Assembly (NCBI GenBank): GCA_030704615.1
Contig: CM060731.1
Coordinates: 42,902,001-42,966,000, forward strand
Reading direction: 5' to 3'
Length of the DNA stretch: 64,000 bases
Source: Takakia lepidozioides
Taxonomy: Eukaryota; Streptophyta; Takakiopsida; Takakiales; Takakiaceae
Both the position numbers and the translations under genes were made by a program. The stretch's first letter is position 1; the number at the start of each line of letters is the position of its first letter. The notes beneath the pieces were generated by a model. That model did no database searches. It saw nothing but the letters and a program-made list of their open reading frames with translations, and had not been told where the DNA came from. Of this stretch, positions 1 through 10,600 are shown one piece after another.

Positions 1-1533
1 GCCTCAGGAGGGCCTGGGCTTTTGGCTCAGCCTCGAGACTTTCAAAGTTGGTAAACAGGGGTACAGGCACAATTCCCTTAATAGATTTGAAGAGAGCGTC
101 TCTTTGGTGAGAGAACCCCGGACAGTGTATCAGAAAATGAATACTGTCTTCAGATTGCCCACACAACGGGCAATTGCACTCTCCCTTTCCTCTCTGCTTC
201 TGTTTGCTGTTCAAAGGTAGGCCTCCTGCCCTGAGTTTAAATTTCAGTCTAGTGCCGAGAGTGGGTAGACCCTTGAGGTCATCCAAGATGTCCTCCCCCA
301 TGTCACAGACTGGAAACAAGTTCAGGGAAGTTTTCTGCCTAACTTCATTTTCATCAGACAATCTCATGGCAACAGACATGGCTGAGGACACTACAGCCTC
401 TAAGTCAGATTTATCCAGCAGGGTCAAGACTTGCGGATCCAGGTCCAGGTCCTTGAGGATCTCTTCTACTCTCTTCTGCCAGGACTTAGCCTGTTTGACA
501 GGGCGGTCCTGTTTCCAAGATATAGAGTCGATTAACTTAGGATATCTGGTGTTGGGCATATGTTGCAGCTGACCCCACCATCTGACCTTGAATTCATCTC
601 GTCGGGAGCTTAAGGACGGAATGCCAAACTCACCCCGAACAGCCACATTGGCTGGTTTGGAGCATGCTGACATACACTCCTTAAGCACCCCCACTTGAAT
701 GGATTCTAGAGTCTTAGCCTGGTTGGAGTTATCAACCCATATAGCAGATCCGTACTCCAAGGCAGGTCTAATAACGCGACAAAGCATGGTTTTCTTAACC
801 TCAGAGTTGACCCCTCTGCAGTGGAAAAATTTAGTGAGCCCCAGAGCTTTGCCCTTGCCAGTTTGAACAACTTTCCAGATATATGCATCCCAATTACAAT
901 TGGAGGAGAACTCAACGCCCAGGTAAGTGTAGGAAGGGAGGACCGGGATCTCTTGGCTACCCCACTGCCACTTAAGATCACTTCCTCCCTCTCCTCTGTC
1001 GTTGAATGCTACCACTGCACATTTGCTGACATTAGCCTCTAGCCCCCAAAGATCAAAGTATCTCTTCGCGCAATCAATCAACTCCTGGAGATTGGTTGGA
1101 GTCTCCCCTATGCCTGCGAAGTCATCCGCAAACATAAGGGCTGGTATGGTGGTATCACCCACCCTTAACCCAAATCCCTCACTTTCCACATCCTCGAGGA
1201 GTTGATTGATGAAAACATTGAAGAGCAGAGGGGAGAGAGTACATCCTTGAGCTACACCTTGGTCTATGTCAAAGAAGTTGGACTTCTGTCCGTTAACAGT
1301 GACACAGCTTTTGGTGTGAGCATACAAGTTGTGGACAACTCTCCACATCTTTCCCTTGATCCCACAAGACCAGAGGCGTAACCATAGGCCATCTCTCCAC
1401 ACTGTGTCATAATCCTTTTTGACATCCAGGAAAAAGACATAAGTGGGTTTCCCTTCTTTTTTCCTTCCCTGGATAATCTGGCTTAGAGTGAAGATATGAT
1501 CCACACAGCCCCTGTTTCGCCGAAAGCCAGCTT
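1..1533 (-). mobile_element. LINE-A retrotransposon fragment (reverse transcriptase and C-terminal zinc-finger part), left inverted-repeat arm
   Basis: Read on the minus strand this is the 3' half of a non-LTR retrotransposon ORF2. It contains the QGCTLSPLLF motif, the catalytic FADD box (MFADDFAGIG) and a C-terminal C-x2-C...H...C finger (CPLCGQ...HFLIHC). It is almost identical to plus-strand 5022-6553, with a few substitutions and one 1-bp indel near 5177, where the other copy is frameshifted. I met no stop in the stretches I translated here, so this copy may keep an open frame beyond the left edge. Its 5'-truncated end abuts a TC-rich run at about 1540-1555. It lies in intron 3 of the cystinosin gene, in sense orientation. 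Confidence 0.9.
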
Positions 1534-1640
1534 GGGAGCGATAGAGAGAGAAGCAGATTGAGGGGAAGCAATCAGTCAGAAGAATGCATAGAGAGCACAA
1601 AAGAGATGGTACAGAACCCAAGAAGGAAGGACATCCAGAC

Positions 1641-4600
1641 CTCATAGAGGAAGATTTGGCTGAGGAGGACAAGCGTGAGAAGAACCGCATGTACAGAGAA
1701 CGCAACATCATTTAGCGCCACTGGTATGAGCTGCAAGAGTGTAACAACAACAACATCACGCCTGACCCTTGTGAGAGCAATCACGCCTGACCCTTGTACA
1801 CGGAAACACACTTTTTCCTACTTTCAGACATGTCTGTTCCCTTTCGTTCCACCAAACTGGCCACGAGGTCTGCGGCCACAAGGCTACGGCAAACGTCATA
1901 TGAGTAAACACTCTCTCTCTCTCTCTCTTTGTCGCAGAATCTCCCTGTCCTCTAGGAAGCCTATTGACATTGGGTGGACTTGAAACGGGAGTACATTAAT
2001 GTCTCTGTGACTAAATGCCGGCCTTGTGACCTCGTGTTCTTGTTTGTTTCGACCTGAAGCGCTTTGCTTCAGGTAAGGTAGTGCATTGGATTTAGTTGGA
2101 AAGCTTGGGGCCTTTCCCTCTTTAGAATATGCCTACACGGGCCATTCCCTGCAACTCCCTGGAGTGTGATCTCTGAATGGTAACAAGCGGACTCCTACCA
2201 CTTGGGGGCAGCCCCTCCGCCCAAATTGGGCAGTCGTATGCTCTGTCTAGCATACTCGGCACTTGGGCTCGGGTTGGTTCCTGTGCTTAAACTTATGGCC
2301 TGCGAAAACAATCAAAAATTTAGCTCCTATCAACATCAACACTCCTCAGGGTGATCCCTGGGCATTGGTTACTTATGCCAAATCTAGGGCTTCATGTGTA
2401 GTTTTTGGGTGAATCCCAGGATGGACGATGTGTCCTTTAAAACTACATGCTCTAGCTTAGGCTTGGATTTCATGGCTAATGGTACCATCTCGAGACTTGA
2501 TAACAGGGGTACGTTGAAGGTTGCAATGACCAAAAGTGCTTCTAATAGAGTCCCGCATCAATTCAATCTCAAAGAAGTTCGTCCCTTGACTGGCTGGAGA
2601 GCGGTCTTAGACATTGGTGATTCAATGGGGCGCTCTAGGAAGACAATCAAGGGCAACAACTTCAACTTGAGAGTTTCTAATCGGTTTGATGCTTTGGATG
2701 AGGTTGAATCCAAACAGCCAGAAGGACAAGATGCCCCTAAGTGTACGGAACCTGAACGTCCTGAATCTGAAGGATTTGGTACTCTGAATGGTTTACCAAT
2801 CCTCAAGGTTTACACAAGACGAACAAATTCTATACATGGGGTAATTGTCCCCAAGCCGTCAGATGGACAATCTGTCCCTAAGTGTGCAGAGCCTGAACGT
2901 CATGTAACTGAAGGATTTGGTACTCTAAATGGTTTACCAATCCTCAAAGTCTACACAAGACGAGCAAAATCTATACACGGGGTAATTGTCCCCAAGCAGT
3001 CTGACGGACAATCTGCCCCTATGTGTGCGGAGCCTGTGCGTCGTGTAACTGAAAGATTTGGTACCCTGAATGGTTTATCAATTCTCAAAGTTTACACAAG
3101 ACGAGCAAAATCTACACATGGGGTAACTGTCCCCCCTTTGCAGAACGGTTGGCCGTCCAGGAGCAATCACAAGCTACCTAGACAACAAACAATTCACACG
3201 CAAAGGGCTGGCTTGCGGCTGGCCACTTTCAACTTCTCAGGGTTGACCAACCAAAGGAACAACTTGAAGTGGGACAAGTTCTTCGGACTAATGATATTCA
3301 TATCTGTGCTGGGCAAGAAACATGGGAAACGTCGGATAAACTGGTTGGAGATGTCATTGGTTATAAATGGGCAGGTAAGATGTGTACTCTCAAGGCAGCC
3401 TCTGCCAAACGCGGTCAAAAAGGGGTCGGATTCTTTGTCCGTGATTTCTTGTTTGACAATTGTGAAATTATCAACAAGGGTTTGAGGTACGAGCATAGTA
3501 TCTGGCTAAAACTGAATTTGAAGGGCGGCATGAGTACAAAGGACCTCTTTGTTGGTTGTGTTTACATGCCCACAGAGGGGACCCTTAGTGCTGACGCAGA
3601 CAAGGCCTTCGAAGATGTAAAGCTGGACTGTGCTTCGTTCCTTGCCAAAGGTCAGGTGGTACTATTGGGGGACTTCAATGCCCGGGTGGGCAAAGGGATC
3701 CATCAAGACGATATCATTGGACCTTTTGGTGAGGACGAGCTGAATTCTAATGGCAGACGGTTAATTAACTGTCTAGAAGAGCTTCAGCTTTTGACCTTGA
3801 ATAACAGGACAAGAGGTGACCAAGTGCAGTGGACTCGTGAGAAATCCCAAACTGGGGAACGTTCCATTGTGGACTATATCATAATGGACAAAATTTTGTT
3901 CCCCAGTGTGCCAATGTGTTGATCGACAGAACTGATATTGGTACCTCTGACCACTTCCTGGTTTGGACTGAGATCAAAAGGTGTTTTCCCACCACCAAGA
4001 GATCTGTGAAACGTTCGATTCGGAAGTGGCGCATAGAAAAATTCCACAATGAGGAGGTCAAGGCTGAGTACGTCCAGGCCTTGCAAGAGGCTCTCCCTCA
4101 TTTTGTCCAATCACTCCAAGAACTTCAGTCACGCTCTGTTAACGCAAGAAATGAAGTCGAAAGAGCAGTGGACTCTTGGGAGAGTTTCGTTTCCTCCGTG
4201 GCTGACAAGATCATTGGGAGGAAACTAATTGCTGCGGTAGAGCAGTTAATTGGTGGACTAATGAGATTAAACTCAAGATAGCTGAGAGACGAGCCCTCTA
4301 TAAAGAGTGCTGCAATTTGGAAACCAACAGAGAATTGTGGGCGAGGTACTACCAGCTCCGTAAAGATATCAATCAGCTTGTTAGGTCTCAGAAGAAATTA
4401 TACTGGGACAAGTTATACAGTGAAATAAACTCAAACCACCATGGTGGTTATGACAAGAAATTCTGGTTGGCCCTTCATCGTTTGTACAAGCCGAAAAACG
4501 GTCAGCAAGTACAAGCGCTGAAGACTACTAAAGGTGCAGTGGTGACTTCATCGGTTGACATTGTCAAAACCTTTGAAACTCACTACAGTATCCTTGGCAG

Positions 4601-7600
4601 AACTTCTAGGTCTAACAGTGAGGGGTGTTCTGCTGAATGGAGGGACACAGTTGGAAAAACTGTACCTATGATTCAAAACAGCCCTGATGAACTGGAGTAT
4701 ATTTCAATGGCTTATAATGCTCCCATTAGTTCTTCTGAGATTGTGGAAGCAATTGAACGTTTAAATGGATATAAAGCTGGTGACCTGATGGTATTGTCAA
4801 CGAGCTTATCAAGCACGGTGGCGATCCCATGATAGAGGCCCTAGTTCTCCTCTTTAACCTTATCTGGAAGACTGAAATGATCCCCTTTCGCTGGCGACAG
4901 GGAAGAACCGGGGAACTACCGTGGCATCACGCTCCTCAATGCTGTTGGCAAGACATTCTGCAGAGTTATAAGTACTCGTCTCGAGGTTGATCTGGAGTCT
5001 AGAGGTTGTTTCCACGAAGCTAAGCTGGCTTTCGGCGAAACAGGGGCTGTGTGGATCATATCTTCACTCTAAGCCAGATTATCCAGGGAAGGAAAAAAGA
5101 AGGGAAACCCACTTATGTCTTTTTCCTGGATGTCAAAAAGGCTTATGACAGTGTGGAGAGATGGCCTATGGTTCCGCCTTTGGTCTTGTGGGATCAAGGG
5201 AAAGATGTGGAGAAATGTCCACAGCTTGTATGCTCACACCAAAAGCTGTGTCACTGTTAACGGACAGAAGTCCAACTTCTTTGACATAGACCAAGGTGTA
5301 GCTCAAGGATGTACTCTCTCCCCTCTGCTCTTCAATGTTTTCATCAATCAACTCCTCGAGGATGTGGAAAGTGAGGGATTTGGGTTAAGGGTGGGTGATA
5401 CCACCATACCAGCCCTTATGTTTGCGGATGACTTCGCAGGCATAGGGGAGACTCCAACCAATCTCCAGGAGTTGATTGATTGCGTGAAGAGATACTTTGA
5501 TCTTTGGGGGCTAGAGGCTAATGTCAGCAAATGTGCAGTGGTAGCATTCAACGACAGAGGAGAGGGAGGAAGTGATCTTAAGTGGCAGTGGGGTAGTCAA
5601 GAGATCCCGGTCCTCCCTTCCTACACTTACCTGGGCGTTGAGTTCTCCTCCAATTGTAATTGGGATGCACATATCCGGAAAGTTGTTCAAACTGGCAAGG
5701 GCAAAGCTCTGGGGCTCACTAAATTTTTCCACTGCAGAGGGGTCAACTCTGAGGTTAAGAAAACCATGCTTTGTCGCGTTATTAGACCTGCCTTGGAGTA
5801 CGGATCTGCTATATGGGTTGATAACTCCAACCAGGCTAAGTCTCTAGAATCCATTCAAGTGGGGGTGCTTAAGGAGTGTATGTCAGCATGCTCCAAAACA
5901 GCCAATGTGGCTGTTCGGGGTGAGTTTGGCATTCCGTCCTTAAGCTCCCGACGAGATGAATTCAAGGTCTGATGGTGGGGTCAGCTGCAACATATGCCTA
6001 AAACCAGATATCCTAAGTTAATCGACTCTATATCTTGGAAACAGGACCGCCCTGCCAAACAGGCTAAGTCCTGGCAGAAGAGAGTAGAAGAGATCCTCAA
6101 GGACCTGGACCTGGATCTGCAAGTCTTGACCCTGCTGGATAAATCTGACTTAGAGGCTGTAGTGTCCTCAGCCATGTCTGTTGCCATGAGATTGTCTGAT
6201 GAAAATGAAGTTAGGCAGAAAACTTCCCTGAACTTGTTTCCAGTCTGTGACATGGGGGAGGACATCTTGGATGACCTCAAGGGTCTACCCACTCTCGGCA
6301 CTAGACTGAAATTTAAACTCAGGGCAGGAAGCCTACCTTTGAACAGCAAACAGAAGCAGAGAGGAAAGGGAGAGTGCAATTGCCCGTTGTGTGGGCAATC
6401 TGAAGACAGTATTCATTTTCTGATACACTGTCCGGGGTTCTCTCACCAAAGAGACGCTCTCTTCAAATCTATTAAGGGTATTGTGCCTGTACCCCTGTTT
6501 ACCAACTTTGAAAGTCTCGAGGCTGAGCCAAAAGCCCAGGCCCTCCTGAGGCCTAGTTTTTGGGCAAATCACACACAGCAGATTGATGCTTGTGTGAAGG
6601 GATTTCTAGAGGATGTCTGGAAAACCCGGATTAATTCTATATATGGAGGTAAGTCTTACTACCAACGTCAGCCCCTGACAGAGGTAGGTTCTGTCCCTTT
6701 TGTTCCCGCTCAAACTGGGCGCGGGGTCAATGGCCACAAGGCTACGGCAAACAACGTCTTATGAGTACAATCTCTCTCTCTCTCTCATAGCCTGCGAAAT
6801 CAATCACTACACCATACCATGTTGATAACAACACTCCCCAGGGTGATTCCTGGGAATTGGTTACTTATGCCAAATCTAGGGCTTCAGTGTAGTTTTTGGG
6901 GTGAATCCCAGGATGGACGTTGTATCCTTTAAAACTACCTGCTCCAGCCCAGGCTTGGATTACGTGGCTAATGGCTCCATCTCGAGACTTGATAACAGAG
7001 GCACTTTGAAGGTTGCAATGTCTAAGAGTGCCACAAATAGCAAATCAAGCTCAAAGTTTGTCCCTCGCAGTGGCGTGGTGGCTGGGGCCGAGGGAGTGGT
7101 GGGGGGGGGGGAGGCGGGTGGATGGTCAGCGGTCTTAGACATTGGTGATTCAATGAAGCGTTCTAGGAAGACAACCAAGGGTGGGGACTTCAACTTGAGA
7201 GTTTCCAGCCGGTTTGATGCCCTGGATGAAGTTGATACCAAGCAGCCAGACAGACAAGATGGGCCTAAGTGTGCTGAGCCTGAGTGTAATGTGAGGATAT
7301 GGTACTCTGAAAGGTTTGCCAATCCTTAAAGTTTACACAAGACGAGCAAAATCTACATACGGGTTAATTGTCCCCCCTTTTGCAGAACGGTTGGAAGTCC
7401 AGGAGCAATCATAGGCTACCCAGACGGCAAACAATTGGAGATTATGTCGACACGTGGCGATACTCTCAGCATGGACACGTGTCATGTGTCAGTGCTACGA
7501 AATGGATGGAGTGAAATTCAATGACTTCCGAAACCACTTGTTGAGTGATCACAAAATGACTCATAGAGTCATTCTATGAAAACGGAGAATATACAATATC

Positions 7601-10600
7601 ACTCACAGAGTGGTTATGTGAGTGGATGACGTCTCTCAGCAGGTCATTGGAATGATTACCCACAGAGTGGTGTGTAAGCTATTTGAGTAATTCATGGTGT
7701 CTCTCTGAGTGGGAACTATGGATTGGAGTGATTACTAACAGAGTGGTGTGTAAGTGATTAGGAATACCACTGGAGGAATTCATACCACTAGTACAGTAAT
7801 ATATCTGTGACTACTTATACCACTATACGAGTGGTAATGTAGGCAATTGTGCAAAGGGCTGGCATGCGGCTGGGCACTTTCAACTTCTCAGGGCTGACTA
7901 ACCAAAGGAACCAAGTTGAAGGGGACAAGTTCTTCAGGCAAATGGTATTCATATCTGTGCAGGGCAAGAGACATGGGAAAAACTGGTTGGAGATGTCAAA
8001 GGGTATAAATGGTTCGGTACGATGTGTGCACAGTGCTAAGGCGGCCTCTGCCAGGCGTGTTCAAAAAGGTGTTGGTTTCTTTGTCCGGGATTTCTTGTGT
8101 GACAATTGTGAAATTATCAACAAGGGTCTGGGGTGCGAGCACAGTATCTGGCTGAAACTGAATTTGAAGGGCGGCGTGAGTACGAAGGACCTATTTGTGG
8201 GTTGTGTTTACATGCCCACAGAGGGGACCCTTAGTGCTGACACAAACAAAGCCTTCGACGTAAAGCTGGACTGTGCTAAGTTCCTCACCAAAGGTCAGGT
8301 GGTCTTATTGGGTGACTCCAATGCCCGGGCGGGCAAATGTCTTCATCAGGATGATACCATTGGGTCTTTTGGTGAGGACGAGCTGAATTCTAATGGAAGA
8401 CGGTTAATAAACTGTCTGGAAGAACTTCAGCTTTTGAACTTGAATAATAGGTCAAAGGAGACCAAGTGCAGTGGACCCGTGACAAAGCCCAAACTGGGGG
8501 TGGATTAATCATAGTGGACAAGAATTTGTTTCCTCAGAGTGCCAATGTGTTGATCGACAGGACTGACATTGGCACCTCTGACCACTTCCTGGTTTGGACT
8601 AAGATCAAAAGGTGTTTTTCCAACACCAACAGATCTGTGAAACGTTCGATTCGGAAGTGGCGCATAGAAAAATTCCAAAATGAAGAGGTCAAGGCTGAGT
8701 CAGGCCTTGCAAAAGGCTCTCCCTCACTTTGTCCATTCGCTCCAAGATCTTCAGTCTTGCTCTGGCAATGCAAGAAATGAAGTCGAAAGAGGAGTGGATT
8801 CTTGGGAGAGTTTCGCCTCCTCTGTGGCTGGACGAGATCATTGGGAGGAAACTAATTGTCTGCGGTAGAGCTGTTAATTGGTGACCAATGAGATCAAACT
8901 CAAGCTTACCTGCACGAGCCTTCACCCTTAGACAATCACTCGAGCAATAGTTTTTATTCTTGGCTCTGGTTTTGTTTCCTCTCTCATGTTTTCTTCCATT
9001 TTCTCCCATAAGCTCTATGGGCTTTCCGCGGACGTTATAAAGCACCATTTCATTTCATTTCATTTCTATTTACTTGAATGTGGATACGTTCTTTGTAACA
9101 ACACTCAAGAACTGCCTGGTCCCTCTGGCTCCTTCTCCATCCTTGAACATATAGGACAAACTAATACGTGATTTCCTGTGCTGTGCCCTGTAACAGTATA
9201 TTTGAGTATATGCGTACACCTTCTACATGATTCATTCAATGACATTGCTCTCTTGGCTGGTCTACTGTAGCCAATGCCTTGTATCAGCATTAGGAAACCT
9301 GAAAGTGAGATGCTTGAGGATGTTTTTCCGTCTCTCTCTCTTTCCTGTTGCTAAGATCTTTATAGACAGCACTCAAGAATTGCCTGATCCCGTTGTTCAG
9401 ATTTTTCTGTTTAAAATGGAATGGGGAATCGGATAATGGGATGACTCACTAGGATGACTCATGAGGGTGACTAATTAGGGTTCACCCTAGAGGTCTCAAC
9501 CTAAAGAGGTATCTATTCAGACTCCTTCAACACTGTGATGGTGGCTACTTAGTATGGCAACACAAGGAGAGTTGACACAATGAGGAACTTACATGGACTT
9601 GATTAACCTCTACTCTGAATCTAGGAATACTTTTGCAAAACCAAGGGCTTCTAAACGTGCCCTTGCTTGAGTACTTGCTTTTCCTCTTAGGAAGAGGTGC
9701 TTGTTGTCATGCTTACTTCCATGGACTTGATTAGCTCTACTCTGACTCTTTGAATACTTTTGCAAATCAAAGGCCTCTATGTGTCCCATTGCTTGAGTAC
9801 TTGGCTCTAGTGACACCTTCCTTTTGGGGAATGGGTGCTTAGTGACATGAGACCAACCCCTCCCTCCCTCTGGAGCATGGGCTGAAATAGCTGCTACTGA
9901 GTTCTGTACCTATGTTGACTGAAATGGCTGAAAGGACCGCCCTAACCTCTCCTCTCTTTGCTGGTACGACCTGTTGCAGGGATGACATTGATAAAAATTG
10001 TCAAGTGGTTTAAGCCTGGGGTTCCACAGGGATCACTAACCTGTTGGTTGGTTGGTTGGCTGGGATGGATCCAGGTGATGCCACTTCACCTTCTCTTGTT
10101 GCAGGAAATGCTACTAAGGGCAAGAGACTGAGTGAGGCTTTGAGCTTTCTCAAGCCTCAAATCTGTTTGTATGTGTTGATTGTGTACACATACTACTGCT
10201 GCTTTGGCTCTGAATGGTTTGTTGGATCTAAGAGCTTGTACCTACATGGAAAGGAGTCACCTTTAAGGAGACGTTAATGCTCTTCCTACTTCTAGTGTTC
10301 TTCCTATGATATGAAAGTGAGCAGGCTGATCTTGTTTTGAGAAAGGCCTACCTAATGTGCATCTGATTGCCACTTAGTACACCTAAAAACCAGTTTTCCA
10401 GCAAGGATATGTAAAGGGAGGTATGGAGGCAGATCTGGGTAGAGAAAGCTTGATGGTGCCTAAAGTAGGCTGTCGGATGTTGTTAAAAAGAGGCAAACAC
10501 AACGCATTGTGTTTAGTGTTTCCTTGTCTAGCTCTGACATACTATGTAAATTCTCTCATTTTCTTTCCGCCCAAACTGGGCGCAGGGTCTATGGCCACAA

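Larger units (their letters stand above)
2030..6786 (+). mobile_element. LINE-A1, longest copy of the non-LTR retrotransposon, degenerate
   Basis: This is the most complete LINE in the window, antisense to the host cystinosin gene. In order it has a possible 5' leader (2030-2390), an ORF1-like region, an AP-endonuclease-type domain, a reverse transcriptase, a C-terminal zinc finger, and a 3' tail of about 100 bp ending in (TC)n at 6770-6786. Several in-frame stops and frameshifts break the coding region, for example near 3270, 3921, 4281, 4832, 5177 and 5970. The 5' boundary is uncertain because the second copy (LINE-A2) only matches from about 2297 onward. The clade cannot be assigned safely by eye. 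Confidence 0.85.

Noticed and set aside
1592-1720. Plus-strand reading frame of acidic/basic character (EEDLAEEDKREKNRMYRER) that looks like a protein fragment
   Set aside because: The minus strand of the same bases encodes a perfect cystinosin exon with splice signals; the plus frame is its shadow.
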